Source: JAJRRA01 sp048636595 (GTDB lineage: Bacteria > Pseudomonadota > Gammaproteobacteria > Xanthomonadales > SZUA-36). Taken from it: 10,935 nucleotides of DNA. The stretch lies in contig JAIVWI010000101.1 in NCBI GenBank assembly GCA_048636595.1, positions 1 to 10,935 on the forward strand, written 5' to 3'. Position numbers and translations under genes: made by a program. A model generated the notes under the pieces. The model was not told the origin of the DNA, made no database searches, and saw only the letters and a program-made list of their open reading frames with translations. Shown in pieces: positions 1 through 7,075 of the stretch. How positions within the stretch are numbered: position 1 is the stretch's first letter; each line of letters starts with the position of its first letter.

Positions 1-674
1 CTACCCGGCACTACGCGGGCCGGCTGAGTGAGCCGGGCCGGGTCCATGTGTTTCTGAAATTGAAAGCAGGCAACCTCCTGGCGGCGCTGCCCGGGCGGCA
101 CACAGAAGACGTTCTGCGACTGATCGCCGATGTATATCCAGGCATGGAAGCAGCGAAAAATGTGATCCAGACCAGCTTGCAAAACGCGAACCCCGTGATC
201 CATCCGGCAGTGAGCCTGGCCAATGCGGCACGCATCGAGGGAGATGGGGATTTCCTGTTTTACGAAGAAGGGGTGACAGATTCCGTGGGGCGGATGATTG
301 AAGGCGTTGACCGCGAACGGATCGCAATCGGAGAAAGGCTCGGAATCAAAATCTACTCCGACCCGGAAATAGGCATACGCCAGGGATACATGCTGGAAAA
401 CAACTACGGCTCAGGCTATCGAAATGCGCCGGGGTTCCTTGGCATTACCGCACAGCCGCAACTCGACCACCGCTACATCAATGAGGATGTCGGATACGGC
501 CTCGTCTTCATGTCGCGTCTCGCGAAACAGGTCGGCGTCGAAACTCCGACCATCGACGCCATAATCCAGGTGACATCCATATTGATGAACCGCGATTACG
601 CGGCCGAAGCACTGCGCACGCCGGATTCATTGGGAATCGGGAATTTATCGGCGGAGCAACTTGGAAGTCTTTAA
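1..674 (+). CDS. Opine/octopine dehydrogenase family protein, C-terminal part (5' end outside window)
   Basis: The reading frame is already open at base 3 and ends at TAA 672-674, so this is the last ~223 codons of a longer gene; the GTG at 48 and the out-of-frame ATG at 46 are not convincing starts. The segment matches the helical C-terminal catalytic domain of octopine/nopaline dehydrogenases, which reductively condense an amino acid with a 2-oxo acid using NAD(P)H; the nucleotide-binding N-terminal domain lies outside the window. Visible signatures are NPVIHPA (Asn at 189-191, His at 201-203), LFYEEGV, and HRYINEDVGYGLV (Asp at 486-488). As I recall, Asn198/His202/Arg292/Asp297 are the conserved residues of the Arthrobacter N-(1-D-carboxylethyl)-L-norvaline dehydrogenase, and the spacing of Asn, His, Arg and Asp here is the same. 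This suggests an active enzyme. The substrate cannot be read from the sequence. It converges on, and overlaps by 4 nt, the minus-strand CmoA-like gene. Confidence 0.82.
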   Translation, partial: TRHYAGRLSEPGRVHVFLKLKAGNLLAALPGRHTEDVLRLIADVYPGMEAAKNVIQTSLQNANPVIHPAVSLANAARIEGDGDFLFYEEGVTDSVGRMIEGVDRERIAIGERLGIKIYSDPEIGIRQGYMLENNYGSGYRNAPGFLGITAQPQLDHRYINEDVGYGLVFMSRLAKQVGVETPTIDAIIQVTSILMNRDYAAEALRTPDSLGIGNLSAEQLGSL

Positions 675-1426
675 ATCTGTACGCTGCTCAGGTGTTTGAC
701 GCACAGGAAGCCGGCGAAGTTGTACCACTGGAAAAAAGTTTCGACGGTGGAGAAGCCGTTTCTTCTGAACAGTTCAAGATTTTCATCCAGGCGGTAGGGG
801 ATCAACACGTTCTCCAGTGCCTCGCGCTTTTTTGAAATTTCCACTTCTGAATAATGGTTGCGGCGTTTGAAATCGTAATAAAAATCGATAAAGAGCCGGT
901 TCATGTTCGAATCATTGGTGAGCACTTTGTCGGTCACAATCAGCACACCACCATCTGCCATGCCTTCGTAGATTTTGCGAATCAGCCGGTCCCGGTACAG
1001 GGGCCTGACAAACTGCAGCGTCCAGCAAAGTGTCACCACGCTGGTATTTTCAATTTCCAGGTCGTCGAAGTTCTCGTTGAAATCTCCATGGGAAAACACG
1101 ATTCGGTCGCTGACGCCCGAATCGGCGGCATTGCTTTTTGCGCGGTCGAGCATCGGTTTGGAATTGTCGTAGCCAAGCAGCCTGATGCTTGAATCCAACA
1201 CCCTGGCAAACCGGATCAGGGTCGTGCCGGTCGAGCAACCCAGATCAACTACCAGGGAACCGGGTGTGGCGAAACGCTGTGCGATTTCCTCGATCAGGCC
1301 TTGCTGCTCGAGGTAGAAAGGCACGCTGCGGGCCAACATGTCATCAAAGACACTGGCCACTTCCTCGTTGAATTGAAAATCACCACCCCTGGCGGCGGTA
1401 TTGTCAAAGACTTCGTCTCGCGCCAT
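671..1426 (-). CDS. CmoA-like SAM-dependent enzyme (carboxy-SAM synthase family)
   Basis: A 251-residue class I SAM-binding protein. I chose the ATG at 1426 because the family homology begins there (MARDEVFDN, then GDFQFNEEVASVFDDM). That ATG sits in a TAATG overlap with the stop of the upstream small gene and has a GGTGGA ribosome site 5 nt before it; the longer open frame to 1579 has no family similarity. Motif I is VVDLGCSTGT (residues 59-68). Later segments CWTLQFV (134-140), IYEGMADGG (152-160), YDFKRRNHYSEVEISKKR (184-201) and FFQWYNF (231-237) align by eye with E. coli CmoA, including the Arg of the YSE.EIS.KR motif that contacts the carboxyl group in CmoA. CmoA makes carboxy-S-adenosylmethionine from SAM and prephenate for wobble-uridine modification of tRNA. 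Its usual partner cmoB is not in the window, so a divergent paralogue acting on something else is possible. It is the last gene of the minus-strand run. Confidence 0.72.
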   Translation of the reverse strand: MARDEVFDNTAARGGDFQFNEEVASVFDDMLARSVPFYLEQQGLIEEIAQRFATPGSLVVDLGCSTGTTLIRFARVLDSSIRLLGYDNSKPMLDRAKSNAADSGVSDRIVFSHGDFNENFDDLEIENTSVVTLCWTLQFVRPLYRDRLIRKIYEGMADGGVLIVTDKVLTNDSNMNRLFIDFYYDFKRRNHYSEVEISKKREALENVLIPYRLDENLELFRRNGFSTVETFFQWYNFAGFLCVKHLSSVQI

Positions 1427-1629
1427 TACATTCCACCGTCGGCCTGGCGTTCGATTTCCTCTTTCTTTTTGTCCAGCCCTTCCAGGTAATCCTGCTCGAA
1501 GTTTTTGGCCTTGTTCAGAGTCTGGATTTGTGGAGCGATAAAGGTCTCCTCCACGGTGAGTGCCGGCGGCTCCGGCCACCAGGCCCAGGCAAGCAAAATG
1601 ATGACAATCAGTACGAGCAGGAAGCGCAT
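1426..1629 (-). CDS. Small single-pass membrane protein of unknown function (67 aa)
   Basis: I do not recognise a family. The predicted protein starts MRFLLVLIVIILLAWAWW, a hydrophobic stretch of about 17 residues that looks like a transmembrane anchor or uncleaved signal, followed by PEPPAL. The remaining ~40 residues are charged and probably helical (KNFEQDYLEGLDKKKEEIERQ). With only one positive residue before the anchor, orientation is uncertain. It begins 26 nt after the tdk stop, with a weak ACGGA ribosome site. Its TAA stop shares bases with the ATG of the CmoA-like gene (TAATG), so the two are probably translationally coupled. The overlap, clean start and amphipathic protein-like composition argue that it is a real gene. 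Function cannot be inferred. Confidence 0.65.
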   Translation of the reverse strand: MRFLLVLIVIILLAWAWWPEPPALTVEETFIAPQIQTLNKAKNFEQDYLEGLDKKKEEIERQADGGM

Positions 1630-1655
1630 GGCTATTCCGTGAATTATTGGTGCAA

Positions 1656-2315
1656 TTATTCTAGCAGCTCTTTCTGGCTTGCCGCGCTGTCCTCGGCAGG
1701 CCTGCTTACCAGCGGGTCGATCAGCCGGATCTTCTTGCCGCCGAAAAAGACTTCCTTGAATTCACTGCGGCTCACCGAAACGTAGCGCTCGTTGCCGCCG
1801 ACTTCCACTTGTGAGCCCTCCCGGAGCGCATAACCCGCATCATCGACACGCACGACCATGGTGGCTTTTTTTCCGGTATGGCAAATGGTCTTGAGCTCTT
1901 CGAGCCGGTCCGCCCAGGCAAGCAGGTAGTGGCTGCCCGGGAACAACTCACCCTGGAAATCGGTGCGCAGCCCGAAACAAAGCACCGGGATACTGAGCCG
2001 GTCGACCACTTCGCTCAGTTGATAGACCTGCTCCCGGGTCAGGAACTGGGCTTCATCGACCAGAACACAATGGATGTTCTCTTGCTCCAGCTGTTGTTTA
2101 ACCCGGCTGAACAGGTCATCGTCACTCTCGAAGGCGATCGCTTCCGCCTCCAGACCAATTCGCGACTTGATCACACCGACCTTATGACGGTTATCCAGCG
2201 CCGGCGTGAACAGCAAGGGCTTCATGCCGCGCTCCCGGTAGTTATGCGCCGACTGGAGCAATACCGTGGTCTTGCCCGCGTTCATGGTCGAATAATAAAA
2301 ATAAAGCTTAGCCAT
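1656..2315 (-). CDS. tdk: Thymidine kinase (type II, Tdk)
   Basis: A 219-residue cytosolic enzyme that phosphorylates thymidine (and deoxyuridine) with ATP to feed the dTTP salvage pathway. It is close to E. coli Tdk throughout: P-loop STMNAGKTT (9-17), SRIGLEAEA, Walker B and catalytic VDEAQFLTREQVY (86-98, Glu88), GLRTDFQGELF (115-125), the LLAWAD lasso start, and GGNERYVSV (173-181). Odd feature: of the four E. coli zinc ligands (Cys145, Cys147, Cys182, His185), only Cys145 remains; the others are Thr147, Ser182 and Glu185, so the structural zinc is probably absent. The ~15-residue C-terminal tail extends beyond the conserved domain. The ATG overlaps the end of the upstream Mur-ligase gene by 8 nt, indicating co-transcription with the cyanophycin genes; no strong ribosome site is visible. 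Confidence 0.93.
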   Translation of the reverse strand: MAKLYFYYSTMNAGKTTVLLQSAHNYRERGMKPLLFTPALDNRHKVGVIKSRIGLEAEAIAFESDDDLFSRVKQQLEQENIHCVLVDEAQFLTREQVYQLSEVVDRLSIPVLCFGLRTDFQGELFPGSHYLLAWADRLEELKTICHTGKKATMVVRVDDAGYALREGSQVEVGGNERYVSVSRSEFKEVFFGGKKIRLIDPLVSRPAEDSAASQKELLE

Positions 2316-4017
2316 TGTCTTGCAGGAATTCGTGAACCAGGGCCAGGGCTTCCTGGCGCTGGCTGAGCGCCAGCAATATCAGCAGATCGCCAGGACGGGC
2401 CTGCTCAAGCGCCAGTTTGGTGGCGTCTTTCGGACCGGGGAACAGGCTGATGGAATCCGCGGGAATACCCTGCTGCAAGGCTGCATCGCGAATCACGCGG
2501 GGTACTTCGAACGGTTCACGGCCTCTTTCGTAACCCGGCAGATCACAGATTAACAGCTGATCGGGTTTCATCGAGCAAGCCGCCCGGGTCAGGTCACCGA
2601 TATCCTTGTCCAGGCGATCACCCGCCTGCCCCATCAGCAGCACCACCCGCTCCGCCTCTATCTGAATGACCGTGTCAGCAAGCGCTGACATGCCATGCTC
2701 GTTGTGGGCAAAATCTACCAGGATGAGAATTCCTTCGTGTTCGAACCAGTTACCGCGCCCCGGATTATCTGTTTCATCACCACGAAATGCGGCGAGCCCA
2801 TCCCGGATCGCTTTGTCTTCAATTTCCAGCACAATGGCGAGGGACATCGCGGCCAGCGCATTAGCGATGTTGTAGCGTACAACACCGCCCATGGCGGCAG
2901 GAATGTTTTCGACTGCCGCTACTTTTCGCTCACTCACCCCAGCCTCACGGCCACTTGCAGCCCACAGCCAGCCGTCTTGAAGATAGCAGGCCGTTGCTCC
3001 TTCGGACAGGGCGGCACGCATGACTGGATTGTCCGCATACAAACTATACCATACGATAGCATTGTCCAGTTTTGCCGCGTAGGCAACCACACCTTCGTCA
3101 TCGGCATTGAGCACCAGGGGATCATCCCCTTGCAGCGCCCTGTGCACGATGAACTTGGCGGGAATCAATTCCGCCACCGTATTGATGCCGTACTCCCCGA
3201 GGTGATCAGCGGCCACGTTGGTGACCAGGACAGCATTGGCTCGCTCTATGCCCAGGCCCCGCCGCAATAAACCACCACGAGCCACCTCCAGCACGGCCAT
3301 TTCCACGTCTCCCTGGCGCATCAGCATTCGGGCGCCACCCGTGCCGGAATAATCACCGGTATCGATCACCCTGTCGCCGACGCGGATGAAGTCGGTAGAT
3401 GTCAGCCCTGCCCGGTAACCGGCGACCGCCATGATGGACGCGGTCATGCGTACCGTAGTCGACTTACCGTTGGTGCCGGTCACCAGCACTACCGGGATGG
3501 AATGAATGGTCTTCCAGTCGATATCATCGGGCGAAGGGAGGGAATCGGGCGTCCAGACCAGGGCGCCTTCACCATAGCCCAGCGATACCTCATCATCATC
3601 CCATAAAAAGGGTACTCCGTGATCGTGGGCCGCCTTCTGCAAGGCCAGCAGCGCCGGATTTCGTTCTTCATCGAACAATCGGTTGAGCCGTGGAAACTCC
3701 TCGTCAAAATCAGGGGCTTCACCCTCGCCGCATGCGTGCAAAGCGCTTGCCCAGGCCACTTCGTTCAACTCGCACATGGAATACAGCACATCGATTGGCG
3801 CGGAAATCAACAGGCTGGCGCCGCCGTCAAATACCCGGTAACAGGTTTTCTCATCCGGGTAGCCAACGGCATCCAGCCACTTCATGGCTGCCCTTTCCCA
3901 GGCCCGGATCACGGGTTCCGGCGGGCCTTCGATGGCGACGTCGATGATCGCGGCCGGCAAATCCCAGAACAGGTTGGCGCCGGTGAGCCGCCGGCTATCT
4001 TCCAGCTTCATTTTCAT
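2308..4017 (-). CDS. Mur-ligase-type cyanophycin synthetase paralogue without ATP-grasp domain (CphA-prime)
   Basis: A 569-residue protein. Residues ~175-569 match the Mur-ligase half of cyanophycin synthetase: P-loop VVLVTGTNGKSTTVRM (176-191), VLEVARGGLLRRGLG (242-256), VTNVAADHLG (265-274), VLNADDE (302-308), the RYNIANALAA motif (381-390), LVDFAHN (433-439) and LLMGQAGDR (460-468). The ATP and metal motifs look intact. Residues 1-175 are not ATP-grasp; they form a compact acidic domain starting DSRRLTGANLFWDLPAAIIDV, which I recall only from other Mur-ligase proteins of proteobacteria. In CphA the Mur half adds Arg to the beta-Asp backbone. This protein could assist that step, act on a related dipeptide, or do something else; no function is proven. 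Its first ATG directly follows the cphA stop (TGAATG), so it should be coupled. A second ATG at 4011 is also possible. Confidence 0.85.
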   Translation of the reverse strand: MKMKLEDSRRLTGANLFWDLPAAIIDVAIEGPPEPVIRAWERAAMKWLDAVGYPDEKTCYRVFDGGASLLISAPIDVLYSMCELNEVAWASALHACGEGEAPDFDEEFPRLNRLFDEERNPALLALQKAAHDHGVPFLWDDDEVSLGYGEGALVWTPDSLPSPDDIDWKTIHSIPVVLVTGTNGKSTTVRMTASIMAVAGYRAGLTSTDFIRVGDRVIDTGDYSGTGGARMLMRQGDVEMAVLEVARGGLLRRGLGIERANAVLVTNVAADHLGEYGINTVAELIPAKFIVHRALQGDDPLVLNADDEGVVAYAAKLDNAIVWYSLYADNPVMRAALSEGATACYLQDGWLWAASGREAGVSERKVAAVENIPAAMGGVVRYNIANALAAMSLAIVLEIEDKAIRDGLAAFRGDETDNPGRGNWFEHEGILILVDFAHNEHGMSALADTVIQIEAERVVLLMGQAGDRLDKDIGDLTRAACSMKPDQLLICDLPGYERGREPFEVPRVIRDAALQQGIPADSISLFPGPKDATKLALEQARPGDLLILLALSQRQEALALVHEFLQDNG

Positions 4018-6825
4018 TCAATCAGAGTCTTCGTCCATTCTCGCGATGCGCACACCTCGCTCATCACGGATCAATTCGGCGCCCGGTTCCAGAGTGAAGG
4101 CTTCGGGATCTTCCTCGACAAAACTCTGTACGGGTTTTTCCACTTCGAAACCTCCGGATTCAACATCTTCCACCTGATATCCCACCACCTGCTTCCAGCA
4201 ACGCTCGATGTTGTCGCCGAATATCACCACCAGGTCGCCTTCCCTGGCCATTTCGAGCGAAGCCTTGACAGCTTCGGTTTCAGCGGCGATGACCCGGATG
4301 GATTTATCATCGATTCCATTTTCCAGTAAACGGCTGCGCAACATCCGGGGTACTTCATCTTCTCCCCGGCCGCGGCGGTTGTCATCAGCTTTGCAAATAT
4401 AGCAATCGAAATGGCCAGCGGCCGCGTCTGCGATCGCGAGGATGTCCTCGTCCCGCCGGTCGCCTGGCGCCGCCAGCACGCAGATCCGCCGCCTGCCAAC
4501 TTCCAGGCGGTCCACCAACTGGCCGATGCTCTGGATGGCAGCCGCGTTATGGCCATAATCCAGGATGACGCGGAAGGGGTGTTCATCGAACACATTCATG
4601 CGGCCAGGGGCCTGGAATATGGTCGAGTTGAAGGTGCGCAGGCCATGGCGGATGTCATCCAGCGATTTGCCCATGCCAAATGCCAGCGCCGCGGCGAACA
4701 TCGCGTTCTGCACATTGAATGTCGCCTTGCCTTCCATGGTGGCCGGAATCAGGTGCGTCCACAGCAATTGGAAATGCGTGCCGTTGTCATAAAGCGTGAT
4801 CATGTCGCCGTTGATGCCCTGCTCCAGCACCATGGCGCGGCCGCCCGAGCGGATATGTTCTTTTACCAGGCTGTGCGCCGGGTTCATGGTGACATAACAC
4901 AGGTTTTCAGCCTGCGTGTAATCGGCCATGCGCAGGCACAGCTCATCATCCGCATTCAGAATCGCCGTATCCCTGGCGACCTCGATCGGAATACGTTTCA
5001 GCTCGGCCAGCTGCTCCAGGGTATCAATGCCTCTGAGGCCAAGGTGATCCGAGGCTACGTTCAGGCAGGCGGATACATCACAACGCCGGTATCCGAGGCC
5101 GGCCCGCAGCAAACCACCGCGTGCCGTTTCCAGCACGGCGACGTCCACGGTAGGATCGCGCAATACGATATGTGCCGAGGTGGGACCGGTCATGTCCCCT
5201 TTCACGGTAAGCCGGCCGTCGATGTACACACCATCTGTGGAGGTCATGCCCACAGTATGTCCCGCGGTCTTGAGAATATGCGCCAGCATTCTCGCCGTGG
5301 TGGTCTTGCCGTTGGTGCCGGTGATGCTGGCCACGGGAATACGGCAGGGGGTGCCCGGCGGGAACAGCATATCCATCACTTTGCCGGAAACGTCCCTGGC
5401 TTCGCCTTCCGAGGGTGCAACATGCATACGGAAACCCGGGGCCGCGTTAATCTCGACAATGGCGCCGCCGATTTCCTTGTAGGACTTTGTGATATCGGAG
5501 GAAAGGAAGTCAACGCCGCCTACGTCCAGTCCAACCGCCTGCACGGCCCGCACGGCCATTTCACGATTATCCGGGTGCACGACATCGGTCATGTCGATGG
5601 CCGTACCGCCGGTAGACAGGTTGGCAGTGGAGCGCAAGAAAAAGACCTCGCCTTCCGTCAATACGGTCGATGAGTCATAGCCCGCTTTTTCCATCAGGCC
5701 CTCCGCCTGGTGATCGAGCTCAAGCCGGGTGAGGACTTTCTCGTGCCCGATACCACGGCGCGGATCTTCGTTCACCACATCAAGCAGTTCCTCGATGGTA
5801 CTGCTGCCATCCCCCACGACGTGGCCGGGAACACGTTTGGCTACGGCTACCAATTCGTCATTGACCACCAGCATGCGATGATCCATGCCCTCGATGTAGC
5901 TCTCGACCAGCACGCTGCTTCCGCGTGCGTTTTCACGGGCAACCTGGTAGGCCAGGCTGACCTGCCCGTCCTCGGTGAGGTTGATCGAAACGCCCCGGCC
6001 GTGATTTGCATCCAGGGGTTTGACTACAACCGGGTAGCCTATGGTCCGGGCCGCACGCACCGCTTGCCATTCCGAGCGGACCAGCCTTTGCTGGGGCACA
6101 GGCAGGCCCAGATCCCTCAGCAGGTTGTGTGTGTCTTCCTTGTCACAGGAAATCTCTACCGCTATATGCGGGGTCTTGCTGGTGATCGTGGCCTGGATGC
6201 GTTGCTGAAATCTCCCGTGTCCGAACTGCACCAGGGAGTACTTGTTGAGCCTGAGATACGGAATTTCCCGTTCTTCCGCCGCGGAGACCAGCGAGGCCGT
6301 ACTCGGGCCCAGTTCCTTGCGCTGCGCAAAGCGGATGAAGTCATCGCGTTCTTCGTCAAAATTGAAATCGTCATCGATTTCGCTGCTGAGCTCTTCCTTG
6401 AGCCTGTCCGGTAACAGGCTCAACAAAAACTGGCGGGCGATGCGCGCCGCTTCCAGGCCAACATCGCGCTGCTTGTACTGGAAGATCATGTTGTAGTGGC
6501 CTGTCGGCCCCATGCCGCGGGTTTTACCGAAGGAAACATCGGACCCCGCCATGTTCTGTAATTCGATTGCGGCGTGTTCCCAGATATGCGCCATCCAGGT
6601 GCCTTCATCCTCACGCAGGCGACGCAGAAACCCCCCGGCCTCACTGTAAGAGCATTGATGTTCCGCAAGGCCGGGCAAAGCATGCACCAGGGCGTCGATG
6701 AACCCTTCGCCCAGAGCGACAGACGGCCAGTCTTCCAGCACGCCGATATCGACCTGGTGGCGGATGACGGGAAAATGAGCGTAGAGACTGGGCCCTACGT
6801 AAACGTTGGTGGCAAGGATTTTCAT
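4018..6825 (-). CDS. cphA: Cyanophycin synthetase
   Basis: A 935-residue cytosolic enzyme that builds multi-L-arginyl-poly-L-aspartate (cyanophycin), a nitrogen/carbon reserve, using ATP to add Asp to the backbone and Arg to the side chains. Domains in order: N domain (1-~160) with GFLRRLREDEGTWMAHIWEH (65-84), including an HxxEH motif (His80, Glu83, His84); ATP-grasp (~200-485) with GYPVVVKPLDANHGRGVSI (263-281), VLVESYIEGMDHRMLVV (305-321), GGVDFLS (436-442) and VEINAAPGFRMH (457-468); Mur-ligase half (~495-880) with ASITGTNGKTTTARM (499-513), LETARGGLLRAGLGYRRCD (565-583), ASDHLG (591-596), NADDE (624-628), VILDYGHN (753-760) and LAAPGDRRDED (784-794). Cyanobacterial enzymes are about 870-875 residues; the extra length here is mostly an acidic C-terminal tail (~885-935). 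The ATG at 6825 is supported by an AGAGG site 10 nt upstream and by family alignment. No cyanophycinase (cphB) or isoaspartyl dipeptidase gene is in the window. Confidence 0.95.
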   Translation of the reverse strand: MKILATNVYVGPSLYAHFPVIRHQVDIGVLEDWPSVALGEGFIDALVHALPGLAEHQCSYSEAGGFLRRLREDEGTWMAHIWEHAAIELQNMAGSDVSFGKTRGMGPTGHYNMIFQYKQRDVGLEAARIARQFLLSLLPDRLKEELSSEIDDDFNFDEERDDFIRFAQRKELGPSTASLVSAAEEREIPYLRLNKYSLVQFGHGRFQQRIQATITSKTPHIAVEISCDKEDTHNLLRDLGLPVPQQRLVRSEWQAVRAARTIGYPVVVKPLDANHGRGVSINLTEDGQVSLAYQVARENARGSSVLVESYIEGMDHRMLVVNDELVAVAKRVPGHVVGDGSSTIEELLDVVNEDPRRGIGHEKVLTRLELDHQAEGLMEKAGYDSSTVLTEGEVFFLRSTANLSTGGTAIDMTDVVHPDNREMAVRAVQAVGLDVGGVDFLSSDITKSYKEIGGAIVEINAAPGFRMHVAPSEGEARDVSGKVMDMLFPPGTPCRIPVASITGTNGKTTTARMLAHILKTAGHTVGMTSTDGVYIDGRLTVKGDMTGPTSAHIVLRDPTVDVAVLETARGGLLRAGLGYRRCDVSACLNVASDHLGLRGIDTLEQLAELKRIPIEVARDTAILNADDELCLRMADYTQAENLCYVTMNPAHSLVKEHIRSGGRAMVLEQGINGDMITLYDNGTHFQLLWTHLIPATMEGKATFNVQNAMFAAALAFGMGKSLDDIRHGLRTFNSTIFQAPGRMNVFDEHPFRVILDYGHNAAAIQSIGQLVDRLEVGRRRICVLAAPGDRRDEDILAIADAAAGHFDCYICKADDNRRGRGEDEVPRMLRSRLLENGIDDKSIRVIAAETEAVKASLEMAREGDLVVIFGDNIERCWKQVVGYQVEDVESGGFEVEKPVQSFVEEDPEAFTLEPGAELIRDERGVRIARMDEDSD

Positions 6826-6835
6826 TCTATCGCGA

Positions 6836-6840
6836 CCTCT
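6836..6840 (-). promoter_or_regulatory. Ribosome binding site of cphA
   Basis: AGAGG on the minus strand, 10 nt before the ATG at 6825. It lies in the 17-nt strip between the start codon and the end of the inverted-repeat element at 6843, so transcripts entering from the aroQ side would carry the folded element directly 5' of this site. Confidence 0.6.
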
Positions 6841-6842
6841 AA

Positions 6843-6872
6843 GTGTAGTGTCCTATATTATGTGACGATTAA
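6843..6872 (+). repeat. Left terminal inverted repeat of the MITE-like element
   Basis: Pairs with 7076-7105, 29/30 identical as inverted repeat. Read outward (minus strand, toward cphA) it contains CATAAT (6857-6862), 5/6 to a -10 box, but no convincing -35 at the right distance. Confidence 0.9.
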
Positions 6873-6971
6873 GCGTGACGAGAAGGTATTAGCTGCAAGG
6901 CGGGTCTCGCAGGGAATGGCTGGGTCCTTCCCCAGAGGCGCAACACAGCAGATGATGCCTTCTCGTCGCGC
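6873..6971. repeat. Internal hairpin A of the element
   Basis: Arms 6873-6890 and 6954-6971 are inverted copies, 15/18 identical. All three differences are T opposite G when the plus strand is folded, so in plus-strand RNA they would be G-U pairs and the 18-bp stem would be complete. The left arm begins at the base after the left terminal repeat. A smaller hairpin, CTGGG / CCCAG (6920-6924 / 6931-6935), sits in its loop. Confidence 0.7.
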
Positions 6972-6978
6972 CCGAAGG

Positions 6979-7075
6979 GAGCCCCACAAAAGCTCCAATC
7001 CTGCGTTACAGCCTTTGTTAAGGGGGCGGCCATTAACTGCAGGCTGCGCCTTGACTTGAATCTTTTGTGGGGCTC
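6979..7075. repeat. Internal hairpin B of the element
   Basis: Arms 6979-6992 (GAGCCCCACAAAAG) and 7062-7075 are a perfect 14-bp inverted repeat, the second arm abutting the right terminal repeat. Further nested pairs lie inside: GCG+CAGCCT (7003-7005, 7009-7014) with AGGCTG+CGC (7041-7049), leaving TTA bulged, and GTTAA (7017-7021) with TTAAC (7033-7037). Confidence 0.7.

Noticed and set aside
1427..1579. N-terminal extension of the CmoA-like frame to 1579
   Set aside because: The extra 51 residues overlap the small membrane-protein gene in another frame and lack family similarity; the ATG at 1426 has a good ribosome site.
4411..5673. 420-codon plus-strand open frame
   Set aside because: Lies fully antisense to cphA, has no recognisable motifs and a His/Gly/Arg-heavy composition typical of the reverse strand of a GC-rich gene.
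7017..7037. GTTAA / TTAAC pair resembling an integron attC core
   Set aside because: The core does not fit the RYYYAAC/GTTRRRY consensus and there is no gene cassette or integrase; it is simply the inner stem of hairpin B.
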